Below are positions 17,073-28,547 of a stretch of 64,000 nucleotides of DNA, piece after piece. The stretch is from Dyadobacter endophyticus (GTDB lineage: Bacteria > Bacteroidota > Bacteroidia > Cytophagales > Spirosomataceae), in the NCBI RefSeq assembly GCF_014641595.1, contig NZ_BMIA01000006.1:124001-188000 (forward strand), in the 5' to 3' direction. How positions within the stretch are numbered: position 1 is the stretch's first letter; the number at the start of each line of letters is the position of its first letter. The position numbers were made by a program, and so were the translations under genes. Below the pieces are notes generated by a model. It had not been told where the DNA came from. It did not search any database and saw only the letters and a program-made list of their open reading frames with translations.

Positions 17073-18095
17073 ATGAAAAAGGTTTCTATCACCATCAAAG
17101 AGATTGCAAGGCAACTCGGCATTTCCAAATCGACTGTGTCCCGCGCTTTGCGTGACAGCAGCGAAATCAGTGAAGAAACCAAGCAAAAGGTGATCGACCT
17201 GGCGGAGGAGCTCAACTATTATCCCAATCCGATAGCAATCAGTCTGCTTAAAAACCGAACGCAAACAATCGGGGTAATTGTACCGGATATTGCGAACCGC
17301 TTCTACTCGTCGGCCATCGGTGGCGTAGAGGATATTGCGTATAGCCGCGGATACCATACGATGATCTACCAAAGTCACGAACTGCTCGAAAGGGAGCGTT
17401 CGGCCACGCGGCACATTGCCTCGCGGCGGGTCGACGGCCTCGTGGTAGCGATTTCAAGCCAGTCGGAGAATATCGACCATTTCGCTTCCTTGCAAGAACA
17501 GGGCATTCCTGTCGTGTTTTTCGACCGTGTGAGCGATGCTATGAACTCTCATAAGGTGCGGGTTGATGATTACCGGGGCGCTTTCGACGCTACGGAGCAT
17601 TTGATCAAAAGAGGCTGCAAGCGCATTGCACACATAGCGGGCCCCAAACCGGTATCCATTACACGCTTCCGTTTGGAAGGGTATAAAGACGCGTTAAGAA
17701 AACATGGGATCGAATTTCAGGAAGAATGGGTATTGCACAGCGAGATCACGCAGGCGGGCGGTACGGAGCGCACCTACCAGCTCATGGCCCTGCGCGAGCG
17801 TCCGGATGCCATTTTCGGCGCCAGCGACCGCATTACCATGGGCATTCACTCGGCATTGCGGCAGCTGGGCTACCGGATGCCCGACGATGTTGCGGTGGTA
17901 GGTTTCTGCGACCTGGCCATGTCGTCGCTCCTCGATCCGCCGGTGAGCTCGGTGACCCAGCCGTCATTCGAAATGGGCCAGCAGGCCGCATCCTTATTAC
18001 TGGACCTTATTGAAAGCAAAAATACCCCGGCCGAATTCGAGACCAGGGTATTGCAATCTAATTTGGTTATTAATAAGTCGTCTATGCGACATTAG
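17073..18095 (+). CDS. LacI-family transcriptional regulator
   Basis: The 340-residue protein opens with the LacI headpiece helix-turn-helix ITIKEIARQLGISKSTVSRAL (split across residues 6-26), then a periplasmic-binding-protein-like sensor domain (TIGVIVPDIANRFYSSAIGG onward; DDVAVVGFCDLAMSSLLDPP near the C-terminus). The ATG at 17073 is chosen because the family starts there; the frame extends 20 codons further upstream. It is divergent from the sigma-uxuA-uxaC genes and close to all hexuronate genes, so a KdgR/UxuR-like role with a uronate or KDG ligand is likely but unproven. Confidence 0.92.
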   Translation: MKKVSITIKEIARQLGISKSTVSRALRDSSEISEETKQKVIDLAEELNYYPNPIAISLLKNRTQTIGVIVPDIANRFYSSAIGGVEDIAYSRGYHTMIYQSHELLERERSATRHIASRRVDGLVVAISSQSENIDHFASLQEQGIPVVFFDRVSDAMNSHKVRVDDYRGAFDATEHLIKRGCKRIAHIAGPKPVSITRFRLEGYKDALRKHGIEFQEEWVLHSEITQAGGTERTYQLMALRERPDAIFGASDRITMGIHSALRQLGYRMPDDVAVVGFCDLAMSSLLDPPVSSVTQPSFEMGQQAASLLLDLIESKNTPAEFETRVLQSNLVINKSSMRH

Positions 18096-18119
18096 CCGCT
18101 GAGGATCAGTCTGTGAGCG

Positions 18120-19400
18120 TTATCCCGTAATAGCCTTCAATTTTCTCTCAAATTCGACGAGGATGCGCTCCTTCATCTGAACCTTGCGTTTTTGGATATT
18201 GATACGGCCAACGGCTTGCTTGTCCTGTTCGGGATCGCCGGTAGCGGTGCGGTCAAATTCCAGCTGCGCGAATTCAAGGTCGCTTTTCTCGCGCTTGGTA
18301 AGCCATTCGAGCTCGCGGTATTTGGTACGAAGCTGCTCTTCGGGGCTTTTCAGGTCGAAAGCCGGGTATTTGCGGCTGATAACGCGTGCCAGATAGCTCA
18401 ACTCGAATATCTTGTCGCACACCATACGGAACTTTTCCGCTAGTTCCTTGTCTGCCAGTTTGAAAGGGATCTTGATTTCCTTCCATTTGCTGAGCAGGGC
18501 TTTTGCCGCCTGGGATGCCTCAATGATATCGGGTGACCTCAAAAGCGTTTCGGCCTCTGCCAGCAATTTTTGCTGTTCTACGATACGCGGGTCAACACGT
18601 ACCTTCGGCTCGATGCCTTTGGCGGCATTATATTTGTCATAGAATAATTTAAGGAAGTGACGGTACGCCTTGTTGACTTTGAAAAAGCGCTTTGGCGGAA
18701 CCTCTCCTACATTGTTCCATGCATTGCGTACGTCCCTTGCTTTCGAATAAGCATCATCGAGATCTCTCGAGTAGCTAAGCGTTTTGGTGATTTTGATCAA
18801 ACGCTCGTATTCTTCGATCCGTGCTTGGTTGAGCTTGTTCTGCTCGTCAAAATAGTCGCGACGACGTTGGAAGAAATCATCCAGAATTTGCTGGAATGTT
18901 GTTTCAATTTCTTCCTGATATTCCTTGTCGACCGGCCCGGTACGGATCCATTTCGCTTTGATCTCCTGAATCTGGTCCGTTGCAGTGGCATAGTCGGTCA
19001 CTGCGGCGGCAACTTTCACGTCTTCGATCAGCGCACGTTTGATTTCCAGATTTTTGAGCTGATTGACTTCAATAAGGCCTTTGAGATATTCTTCCTTCTC
19101 TTCCAGCCTTCTCAACAGGGGAACAAAATCACCCAATGCATCAAAACCTTTCAACTTGCGCTGCAACTGGATCAGCTTGGTAAGGTAAGAGCCCTTATTA
19201 AGTGCTTCATCTATTTCGCGTTCCAGCTGTTCAACTTTGTTCAGGACAATGTTAAAACGATTTTTAAAATAGTCAATCGCTTCCTGTTCAGTCCTTTTTA
19301 CTTCTCCAATTTGCCGGTCGGGGAAATCCAGATACCCCTTTAAAAATACTTTGCTGTCCTTAACGTAGCCGTATTCATCATTCAATGTGGCATTTTCCAT
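18120..19400 (-). CDS. DUF349-repeat coiled-coil protein
   Basis: The 426-residue soluble protein is highly charged and helical, with several repeats of the DUF349 type (for example IQEIKAKWIRTGPVDKEYQ, ARDVRNAWNNVGEVPPKRF and ALLSKWKEIKIPFKLADKE). Such proteins are widespread in Bacteroidota; biochemical function is unknown. It is divergent from ettA with a 72-base gap and convergent with the LacI-type gene. Confidence 0.88.
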   Translation of the reverse strand: MENATLNDEYGYVKDSKVFLKGYLDFPDRQIGEVKRTEQEAIDYFKNRFNIVLNKVEQLEREIDEALNKGSYLTKLIQLQRKLKGFDALGDFVPLLRRLEEKEEYLKGLIEVNQLKNLEIKRALIEDVKVAAAVTDYATATDQIQEIKAKWIRTGPVDKEYQEEIETTFQQILDDFFQRRRDYFDEQNKLNQARIEEYERLIKITKTLSYSRDLDDAYSKARDVRNAWNNVGEVPPKRFFKVNKAYRHFLKLFYDKYNAAKGIEPKVRVDPRIVEQQKLLAEAETLLRSPDIIEASQAAKALLSKWKEIKIPFKLADKELAEKFRMVCDKIFELSYLARVISRKYPAFDLKSPEEQLRTKYRELEWLTKREKSDLEFAQLEFDRTATGDPEQDKQAVGRINIQKRKVQMKERILVEFERKLKAITG

Positions 19401-19472
19401 TCTTTCAATTTTTTTTATCTGCTAAGTGTAGGGATATATAACGATATTTGTTACGCACAAATTAAACAAAAA

Positions 19473-21140
<1,668 letters not shown>

Positions 21141-21162
21141 TTGCTATTAAATACAATTAGTT

Positions 21163-21196
21163 AAAAACGCTCACCTGTCCAGGTGAGCGTTTTTTT
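21163..21196 (+). terminator. Strong terminator after ettA
   Basis: AAAAACGCTCACCT pairs with AGGTGAGCGTTTTT around a four-base loop, followed by a T tract. It sits 22 bases past the ettA stop. Confidence 0.92.
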
Positions 21197-21222
21197 GTCA
21201 CCATTTGTAGAATTTATTTTTG
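21194..21222 (+). promoter_or_regulatory. Candidate promoter for the T9SS glycosidase-like gene
   Basis: TTTG at 21194-21197, a 17-base spacer, and a perfect -7 element TATTTTTG at 21215-21222. It overlaps the T tract of the ettA terminator and would leave a leader of about 95 bases. Confidence 0.45.
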
Positions 21223-21323
21223 ACTTTTCTTTACATTCCATGAATTTCTATGTCTCTTGTAGAAAAAATTAGTACTATTTTTCAAAATCTGAGAATCTGT
21301 AATCGCCCACGAACATAAATTAT

Positions 21324-23591
21324 ATGCGTTTCAAAGGTCTGCTGCTTTTACCCATTCAATCACGTTTACTAATTGTCGCATTTTTTCTTGCCCTCCTTGT
21401 TTGCTGGCCCGCCATACTTCTGGGCCAGCGCGAACTGATCCTCAACACTACGGGTTACGGGTTTGACCGGACAGCGCCCAACGGAATCAATGCCGAGCAA
21501 TGGCAATACATTCTAAAATTTGCGAACCTTAAATACAATGGGAAGGATGCAAGTCCGACGGCCATCAGGCTGCATGTACAGTGGGAGCATTATGAACCTA
21601 CCGCGGGCAATTACCAGCGGGCAAAGTTGGCCCAGGCGGTCAAAGCCATTCTGGATATTAACCCGAACATGAAGGTAGCGCTTCATTTCTCGTACCTCCG
21701 CCCAGGTTACTGGAACGACAGCTTCCTTGCGCTACCAGACGTCGCACAACTATCAACCGGCTCGCTTATGCGCGAAGCGGTTGCGCATACTTACCCATCG
21801 GTGTACTCCGAAGATGCTAAGAGTCGCTTTCTAGCTTTCGTGGACGACGCGCTGGCGCAGGTCCAGGCCTATTCTTCGAGGATTTTGTATGTGGCGATGG
21901 GCAACAATGGGTCGGAAGAATTTTATATCCCCAACAAAACGGTCAATTCCGTCAATTATGCCGGCATGTTCGAAGCAAAGGCATTACAGGCGTGGCGCAC
22001 GAAGTTTCTTCCGGCAAGGTTTCCGGGAAAACTCAATGCTACCTGGGGCCGGAACTCCTATCCTATCGCTTCCGCCCCCCAACCAACCGACGGAAATTAC
22101 AATTCTGAAATAGGCCGCGACCTGCATCGCTTCGCTGGGTGGGGTTTGCTGAAACTTTTCAAGGGCTTTTATCAAACCGTCAAAAACCGTAATCCTTCCA
22201 TTAAAGTATTGCACTTCATATCCGATTTTGGCTCCGTGCAGGGCAACAACTGGCATTTGCACAGCAGCACTCTTCTCCTTGCACTGGAATTGTCGGACGG
22301 TATTTACCATACCGACGGCACCAATCAATGGGACCTTTGGAAAAAAATTATGGGAATCGACGTCATTAAAGGTACCTACCCCAACAAAATAGCAGGCGTG
22401 GAGTTCGACCCGATAGACCTTGCCCAGCCTGCTGGCGGTTCGGGGATCAATGGGGGTATTCCTTATGAGTGGTTTCCAAGAGCCTACAAGCATGGCGCCG
22501 ACTACGTACACATTGCCATGCATTATAATGACATAGAAATGCAGCAGCTCGCGCCCACGCTCGCGCTGTGCCGCGAGCAGTATATTACGGGCTCTTACCA
22601 ACCTCCGGCCCGCGCGGAAGCGGCTACTATCAACATTTTTCCGAATGTTTTCACCGGGAACTTCCTTTTCGACAAGTGGAACCAGATAGGCGGCCAGAAC
22701 TTCGGGCAAACCGACCTTCGTCCCGCTTCGATCAGGATGACGGACACGGGTTATTGGGAAAACCTTTGGGAAAAAGACAATTACCTGCCTTGCTCATTTA
22801 CGCTGAACATGAGCACTTCCCCGGGCAAACCCGTTGTGGGGACGCCGGTGACGCTCAGCATCAATTGCCAGGGGCCGGAATGCAATTCGGCGAACTATGT
22901 TTGGACCGGCCAGGGGGCCAATAACCTGACGGGCAGTTCCATCACATTCAATGCCCCTGCCACCCCAGGCGATTATAACTACACTGCCACATCGGTGCGG
23001 AGCGGGTGCGGCGTCAAATCTTCATCGAAAGTCGTCCCCGTTGCCCGTGCATTGCCTGTGAAGCTAATCAGCTTCACGGCTGTAAAAGAGGGCAGGCAGG
23101 CGCAACTCGCCTGGTCCACAGCCGAAGAAGTGAATAGCGAAAAGTTCGACATAGAACGGAGCCCCGACGGCAAAAAGTGGGTGCGGGTTACCTCCGTGGC
23201 CGCAGCAGGCGATGTATTGAATGCAGTAAGCAGGTATAATTTCACCGATGGAAACCCATTGCCCGGCGAAAATCTGTACCGGCTCAAAATGATCGACCGC
23301 GACGAGACATTTTCATACAGCAGGATTATAAGCCTTCGTTTCGAAACGACGACTGTCGTGAGCATTTATCCTAACCCGGCCAGCGACAAAATAAAGATTT
23401 CTGCGAACGACTGGAAGAATATCGCGACCGTCAGGATATTCAACATTACCGGCCAGGCGGTTTACAGTTCCGACAAGCCACAGCAGGAGATTGATATCCG
23501 GGGTTTGGCTTCCGGTTCGTATGTAATCGGGCTTGGGTGGAACGATGGCACGCGTGAAAATGTCAAGTTCGTGAAAGAAGGCGGGAAATAG
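21324..23591 (+). CDS. Secreted GH42-like glycosidase-type protein with T9SS type A sorting tail
   Basis: The 755-residue protein begins with an N-terminal export signal (hydrophobic core about residues 17-35, ending near LLGQR). Residues about 40-430 look like a TIM-barrel related to beta-galactosidase-type glycoside hydrolases (RLHVQWEHYEP, KVALHFSYLRPGYWND, ILYVAMGNNGSEEFY). A PKD/Ig-like segment follows (about 490-570), then a domain starting ALPVKLISFTA, and finally a T9SS type A tail beginning near SIYPNPASDKI (about 677). It is expected to be exported and anchored or released at the cell surface. Catalytic residues and substrate are not certain. Confidence 0.75.
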   Translation: MRFKGLLLLPIQSRLLIVAFFLALLVCWPAILLGQRELILNTTGYGFDRTAPNGINAEQWQYILKFANLKYNGKDASPTAIRLHVQWEHYEPTAGNYQRAKLAQAVKAILDINPNMKVALHFSYLRPGYWNDSFLALPDVAQLSTGSLMREAVAHTYPSVYSEDAKSRFLAFVDDALAQVQAYSSRILYVAMGNNGSEEFYIPNKTVNSVNYAGMFEAKALQAWRTKFLPARFPGKLNATWGRNSYPIASAPQPTDGNYNSEIGRDLHRFAGWGLLKLFKGFYQTVKNRNPSIKVLHFISDFGSVQGNNWHLHSSTLLLALELSDGIYHTDGTNQWDLWKKIMGIDVIKGTYPNKIAGVEFDPIDLAQPAGGSGINGGIPYEWFPRAYKHGADYVHIAMHYNDIEMQQLAPTLALCREQYITGSYQPPARAEAATINIFPNVFTGNFLFDKWNQIGGQNFGQTDLRPASIRMTDTGYWENLWEKDNYLPCSFTLNMSTSPGKPVVGTPVTLSINCQGPECNSANYVWTGQGANNLTGSSITFNAPATPGDYNYTATSVRSGCGVKSSSKVVPVARALPVKLISFTAVKEGRQAQLAWSTAEEVNSEKFDIERSPDGKKWVRVTSVAAAGDVLNAVSRYNFTDGNPLPGENLYRLKMIDRDETFSYSRIISLRFETTTVVSIYPNPASDKIKISANDWKNIATVRIFNITGQAVYSSDKPQQEIDIRGLASGSYVIGLGWNDGTRENVKFVKEGGK

Positions 23592-23604
23592 GATGCGACC
23601 GGGA

Positions 23605-23635
23605 TTTGCCCAAAGGCCAATTCTTGCTAACTTTC
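23605..23635 (+). promoter_or_regulatory. Candidate promoter for the Mur-ligase gene
   Basis: TTTG at 23605-23608, a 19-base spacer and TAACTTTC at 23628-23635, one mismatch from the -7 consensus. The leader to the ATG at 23663 would be about 22 bases. Confidence 0.35.
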
Positions 23636-23662
23636 GAACGGAATCAGTTTTTAGAATTGTCA

Positions 23663-25045
23663 ATGAGTCAATCTTCATCCTTGCATAAAATACATTTCAT
23701 TTCGATTGGCGGTAGTGTCATGCACAATCTGGCCATCGAACTACATTTAAAAGGGTTCGTTGTGACGGGGTCCGATGATGAGATCTATGAACCATCGTCC
23801 AGCCGGCTCGCGCAATATGACCTGCTCCCGCCCGTTACGGGCTGGTTCCCTGAAAAAATCACTTCCGACCTGGAAGCCGTCATCCTCGGCATGCATGCCA
23901 GGCAGGACAACCCCGAGCTGGCCAGGGCAAAAGAGCTGGGTATAAAGGTCTATTCTTATCCCGAATATATTTTCGAGCAAAGCCAGAACAAGCAACGGGT
24001 GGTGATAGCCGGTAGTCATGGAAAAACAACCATTACTTCAATGGTACTCCATGTCTTGAAATACAATAATAGAAATTTCAACTACCTGGTCGGCGCACAG
24101 ATCGAGGGTTTCGACAATATGGTGAAGCTCTCCGAAAATGCGCCTCTCATCGTGATCGAAGGTGACGAGTACTTCACCTCGCCCATCGACCCCACACCCA
24201 AGTTCATCCACTACCAACCACATATTGCACTGATCAGCGGCATTGCCTGGGATCATTTCAATGTATTCCCAACCTGGGAATCGTACGTGAAGCAGTTTGA
24301 GCTGCTCGCCGACTCTCTGCCCAAAGCCGGTGCGATCATTTTTGACGAGACGGATGATATGCTTGATGTGATCGGGCAAAAAGGCCGTCCCGACGTCGCC
24401 AGCACACCTTACAATGTACATCCGCACCGGATCGAAGATAACAGGACGATATTGATCACCGCTGAACAAGGCGAAGTTCCGATCCTCGTCTTCGGCAACC
24501 ACAATATGAAAAATATCAGCGGCGCACGTGAAGTGTGCGAACGCCTGGGTGTGACCGACGAGGAATTCTATCAGGCGATCGCCACGTTCAAGGGCGCATC
24601 GAAAAGGCTGGAACTGCTGGGTGCCAATGAAACAGTGAATGTGTACCGCGATTTTGCTCACGCGCCTTCCAAAGTAGAGGCTACTACCAACGCTTTGAAA
24701 GAACAGTTTCCCCAAAGAACCCTTGTAGCCTGCGCAGAGCTTCATACGTTTAGCAGCCTTAACAAAGGGTTCCTGTCGCAGTACCGCCGCAAACTGAAAG
24801 CTGCCGATGTCGCCATTGTGTATTTCAACCCGCTGACAGTGGAACACAAGCGGCTCGAAAGCTTGTCGGAAGAAGATATCAGGACGGCATTCAAGCGGGA
24901 TGATTTGAAAGTATTTACAAGTTCTGCGGAACTGGAAGCATTTTTAAAGTCGCTGACCTGGAAAGATGCCAATTTACTGCTGATGAGTTCCGGTACGTTC
25001 GGCGATCTTGACCTGAAAAAACTGGCTGCGGATGTTCTGGCATAA
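23663..25045 (+). CDS. Mur-ligase family protein, Mpl-like (murein tripeptide recycling)
   Basis: The 460-residue protein has the three-domain Mur ligase plan: an N-terminal nucleotide-binding part opening KIHFISIGGSVMHNLA, the ATP-binding GSHGKTT motif at residues 117-123, the central EGDEYFTSPIDPTPKFIHY segment, and a C-terminal domain with RDFAHAPSKVEAT. It is most like Mpl, which joins recycled L-Ala-gamma-D-Glu-meso-DAP tripeptide to UDP-MurNAc; MurC is the main alternative. The ATG at 23663 is chosen over an upstream start because family similarity begins there. Confidence 0.85.
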   Translation: MSQSSSLHKIHFISIGGSVMHNLAIELHLKGFVVTGSDDEIYEPSSSRLAQYDLLPPVTGWFPEKITSDLEAVILGMHARQDNPELARAKELGIKVYSYPEYIFEQSQNKQRVVIAGSHGKTTITSMVLHVLKYNNRNFNYLVGAQIEGFDNMVKLSENAPLIVIEGDEYFTSPIDPTPKFIHYQPHIALISGIAWDHFNVFPTWESYVKQFELLADSLPKAGAIIFDETDDMLDVIGQKGRPDVASTPYNVHPHRIEDNRTILITAEQGEVPILVFGNHNMKNISGAREVCERLGVTDEEFYQAIATFKGASKRLELLGANETVNVYRDFAHAPSKVEATTNALKEQFPQRTLVACAELHTFSSLNKGFLSQYRRKLKAADVAIVYFNPLTVEHKRLESLSEEDIRTAFKRDDLKVFTSSAELEAFLKSLTWKDANLLLMSSGTFGDLDLKKLAADVLA

Positions 25046-25087
25046 CCCGCCGATTCGTCGCCCTAAATCATAAAATCCGTTAATTCG

Positions 25088-25684
25088 ATGCAATCCATAG
25101 TTGTATACTGCGGTTCAAATCCGGGAAAGAAAGCGCTATATGCCGAAACCGCCTACCAATTGGGTGCGGAATTGGCAAAGCGGAACATCAAACTCATTTA
25201 CGGCGGAGGCAATATGGGCCTCATGGGCCGGGTAGCCGACGGCGCCATAGACAATGCCGGATTCGTTACGGGTATTATCCCGAACTTCCTGGCCAAACTG
25301 GAAGTAGCACACAAAACGTTGTCCGAGCTGCATTTCGTGGAGACAATGCACGAGCGCAAAGCCAAAATGGTTTCGATGACCGACGGTGTCATCGCATTAC
25401 CGGGCGGCTATGGCACGCTCGACGAGCTTTTCGAAATCCTGACCTGGGCACAGCTTCGCATATTCCATGGCCCGGTAGGGGTTTTGAACGTCAATGGTTT
25501 TTACGACCTTTTGCTTCTCCAACTGGATAAAATGGTGGAAGAAGGCTTTTTACGGCCCGATACCCGCAAGCTTTTGGTCGTAGACGGAGACCCCGCAACA
25601 CTCCTTGAAAAAATGGAAATCTTCCGTTCTCAAAATGCGGAAAATAAGCCGCTGGATGGGTCGTTGTATGTAGATAAACACTAG
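25088..25684 (+). CDS. LOG-family protein (TIGR00730), nucleotide 5'-monophosphate phosphoribohydrolase type
   Basis: The 198-residue Rossmann-fold protein has the LOG motifs GGGNMGLMG starting at residue 39 and PGGYGTLDE starting at residue 105, with the ERKAKM arginine/lysine segment between them. Characterised relatives release ribose 5-phosphate from cytokinin ribotides or other nucleoside monophosphates. It lies 42 bases downstream of the Mur ligase and 16 bases upstream of the OmpA gene, so the three may be co-transcribed. Confidence 0.9.
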   Translation: MQSIVVYCGSNPGKKALYAETAYQLGAELAKRNIKLIYGGGNMGLMGRVADGAIDNAGFVTGIIPNFLAKLEVAHKTLSELHFVETMHERKAKMVSMTDGVIALPGGYGTLDELFEILTWAQLRIFHGPVGVLNVNGFYDLLLLQLDKMVEEGFLRPDTRKLLVVDGDPATLLEKMEIFRSQNAENKPLDGSLYVDKH

Positions 25685-25700
25685 CCATCCCGTCAAAACA

Positions 25701-27278
25701 ATGCGTGCTTTCTGCCTATTAGCCATTACGGTCGCCACATCCATTGCCGCCTACGCGCAACTGGAAAACCTCGGGAAGTCGGTTAACACCGAATACAATG
25801 AAATCAGCCCGATCATTTCCCCCGACGGCAAAACGATCTATTTCTCGCGGGTGAGCCATCCGCAGAACACGCACGGCCCGAAAGGCAGCCAGGATATTTG
25901 GTTTTCGGAACTGAAAAGCGACAAATGGTCGCCCGCACGAAGGCTTCCTTCGCCGCTCAACAAAGAGGATTACAACAGCCTTTACAGCATTACACCCGAC
26001 GGTAATACCCTGCTAATCAAAGGAGCATATAAAAACGGAACCTACGAGACTAGGGGTTTTTCAACCAGTAAAAAAACGGCCAGAGGCTGGTCCGCTCCAA
26101 CCAAGCTGGATATCCCCGGTTATACCAAGCTCAGCAAAGGCCAGTTCGATTGCGGCTATCTTTCCAATGACGGGAAGGTACTGGTAATGTCGTTCAGCGA
26201 GAAGAAAAACAGCAAGGTCGACGACCTGTACGTCAGCTTCAAGCAAAAAGACGGCACCTGGTCGAAACCGCTGAACCTGGGAGCCGAAATCAATACCGGG
26301 GATTTTACGGAAACAACCCCTTTTCTGGCACCCGATGGCGTCACGCTTTATTTTTCCAGTGACCGGAAGGGCGGGCAGGGAAGCAACGACATTTATTACA
26401 GCAAGCGGATCGACAAATCGTGGAAGAGATGGAGCAGGCCCGTAAACCTCGGCCCGGCGATCAATACGGATGGTTACGATGCTTACTATACCATATCTGC
26501 ATTGGGCGACTTCGCCTATATGGTATCATTTAAGGACACCGAGGGCAAAGGAGACATTGTCCGTTTCAACCTTCAACCTAAACCTTCGCCAGCGGATTCA
26601 ACGGAGGCACCGGTGGCCGTTGTTCCCCCTTCAGACCCCGTGGTGATGATCAGTGGAAAAGTGATCGATTCCAAAACCGGAAAACCTGTCGAAGCAACGA
26701 TCATTTACGAAGACCTGACTACCGGCGAGGAAGTAGGAACCGCCACGACCAACCCTACTACCGGAGAATACAAACTTGTGCTTCCTTATGGCCAGAAATA
26801 CAGCTGGCGCGCTGTTGCCCCTAATTTCATCGCAGAAGGAGAGAATATTGACCTTACCGACACTACCAACCACGGTAATAAGAGTTTTAAGGAAATCGCC
26901 AACAAATCGTTGAAACTGATCCCGATAGAGGAAGGCCAGATCGTACGGCTCAATAATATCTTTTTTGCCACTGGAAAAGCCACGCTCCGCGAAGAATCAT
27001 TCCCCGAGTTGAACCGCATTGCCATTTCAATGCAGGAAAACAAAACGCTCGCCATTGAGCTGGGCGGCCATACCGATAACACGGGTAGCGCGGAATTTAA
27101 TATAAACCTGTCACAGGAACGGGCCGACACCGTTCGCGAATACCTGATCGGAAAAGGTATCGAGCCCGACCGCATTGCCAGCAAGGGTTACGGTGAAACC
27201 AAGCCTGTCGCCAAGAATGATACGCCCGAAGGTCAGCAGCAGAACCGGCGCGTGGAATTCAAGATATTGAAGAAATAG
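25701..27278 (+). CDS. Outer-membrane OmpA-family protein with PD40 propeller repeats
   Basis: The 525-residue protein has a signal peptide (MRAFCLLAITVATSIAAYAQ), WD40-like PD40 repeats at about 30-285 (for example ISPDGKTIYFSR and LAPDGVTLYFSSDRKGGQG), a carboxypeptidase-regulatory-like beta-sandwich at about 315-400, and a C-terminal OmpA peptidoglycan-binding domain with ELGGHTDNTGSAEFNINLSQ and RRVEFKI at the end. It likely tethers the outer membrane to peptidoglycan. The 3' end overlaps the convergent acyltransferase gene by 20 bases. Confidence 0.9.
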   Translation: MRAFCLLAITVATSIAAYAQLENLGKSVNTEYNEISPIISPDGKTIYFSRVSHPQNTHGPKGSQDIWFSELKSDKWSPARRLPSPLNKEDYNSLYSITPDGNTLLIKGAYKNGTYETRGFSTSKKTARGWSAPTKLDIPGYTKLSKGQFDCGYLSNDGKVLVMSFSEKKNSKVDDLYVSFKQKDGTWSKPLNLGAEINTGDFTETTPFLAPDGVTLYFSSDRKGGQGSNDIYYSKRIDKSWKRWSRPVNLGPAINTDGYDAYYTISALGDFAYMVSFKDTEGKGDIVRFNLQPKPSPADSTEAPVAVVPPSDPVVMISGKVIDSKTGKPVEATIIYEDLTTGEEVGTATTNPTTGEYKLVLPYGQKYSWRAVAPNFIAEGENIDLTDTTNHGNKSFKEIANKSLKLIPIEEGQIVRLNNIFFATGKATLREESFPELNRIAISMQENKTLAIELGGHTDNTGSAEFNINLSQERADTVREYLIGKGIEPDRIASKGYGETKPVAKNDTPEGQQQNRRVEFKILKK

Positions 27279-28458
27279 GCTCCACGGATTCTCCGGTTTT
27301 CTGTCGTTTTACTGCTTTCATTCCAAATACAATCCGCAAAAAATTACTCCTGCGGATCAGGAAATGGTATGTTCCCAGGCAAATCAAGAATGTTGCCACG
27401 CATAGATAAATAAATTTCACGAACCAATGCACCGGGGCGTTGATCAGCGGATATGCGAGGCAAATGATCACTGTTTGATGCAGAATGTAGAACGGATACA
27501 CTGCTTCATTGGCATACCTCAGGAAAGGATTGCTGAATTGAAGGTAGGTGTAGCCATACCCGAAGATCGACAGCAGGATACACCATGCATTAGTCGTTTT
27601 AATAACATCATACACCAGCCACTGCGTGGCATCCATATCCCGGTCGACAGTCCAGTAAAATGCGTACAGGGCAATGGTCAGCGTGACCCAGATGCCCAAC
27701 GTCAGGCGTCGGTGTTTTTGAAGTGTTTCCCAAAAACGCGGTTGCGAACAAAGCAAGAAACCGGTTACGAACAACGTAAAATCGTGGAAATGCTCATTCC
27801 AATCCCTTACCAAGTTATGCGTCGTCGGGAAATGCTCCGCCAGCAGAATGCTCCCGCCTACATGCCAGAGAACCGGGACGATGATCAAGCTCCACGGATT
27901 AGAGAAAAACGCGGCCAAGCGCTGCGTAAAGCCGGTATAACGGCGCAGCAAAAGTAACAGCGGAAGCCCCAGCAGCGAATAGCAGAAGATGTAAACCAGA
28001 TACCATAAGTGGTGCCAGCTGAAACTGCCCTGTGGGTAAGGGACAAATTGAAATACTGTTTTGTAAAAATCAACATAACCGTATGTTTGCCCTTGCGTAA
28101 GTCGTTCGAAAAAGATCTGCGGCGGCACGATTACAAACATCCCGAAAACCAGCGGTATGAAGATCCGTATGAACCGCTCTTTCAGAAAAGCTGCCGGCCC
28201 ACGGCTCCCCAAAGCGAAATAGACCCCTGCCCCTGAGATCATAAATAGCAGCGACATCCGCCATTGGCTGCTGAACCGCATCGGCCACTCTACTGCGTGT
28301 GTTATGACATTGTTCTTGATGTGCCAATCCCAATGATTGAAAAACATGCCGACGTGAAAAAAGATCAGGATAGCGAATGCAATAACACGCAACCAATCGA
28401 GATCGTACCGGCGGATGTTGGGAGAAGCAGAGTGAAACTGGTCTTGCTTTGTTTCCAT
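27259..28458 (-). CDS. Acyltransferase 3 family membrane protein
   Basis: The 399-residue protein has about ten membrane helices and the family opening RRYDLDWLRVIAFAILIFFHVGMFF, with the conserved Arg and His of acyltransferase 3 enzymes. Members O-acylate cell-surface polysaccharides or other glycans using acyl-CoA. The ATG at 28458 is chosen; an extra 13 codons upstream lack family similarity. It lies 3' of the membrane AraC regulator on the same strand with 89 bases between them. Confidence 0.85.
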   Translation of the reverse strand: METKQDQFHSASPNIRRYDLDWLRVIAFAILIFFHVGMFFNHWDWHIKNNVITHAVEWPMRFSSQWRMSLLFMISGAGVYFALGSRGPAAFLKERFIRIFIPLVFGMFVIVPPQIFFERLTQGQTYGYVDFYKTVFQFVPYPQGSFSWHHLWYLVYIFCYSLLGLPLLLLLRRYTGFTQRLAAFFSNPWSLIIVPVLWHVGGSILLAEHFPTTHNLVRDWNEHFHDFTLFVTGFLLCSQPRFWETLQKHRRLTLGIWVTLTIALYAFYWTVDRDMDATQWLVYDVIKTTNAWCILLSIFGYGYTYLQFSNPFLRYANEAVYPFYILHQTVIICLAYPLINAPVHWFVKFIYLCVATFLICLGTYHFLIRRSNFLRIVFGMKAVKRQKTGESVEPISSIS

Positions 28459-28547
28459 GACAAATAGTTTTGAGTGATGTCCAAAACTAGCGCCCAAAAA
28501 AGGCAGGAAACGACCGTCCTGATCCGTTCGAAGTTCTTCCCGATAAG

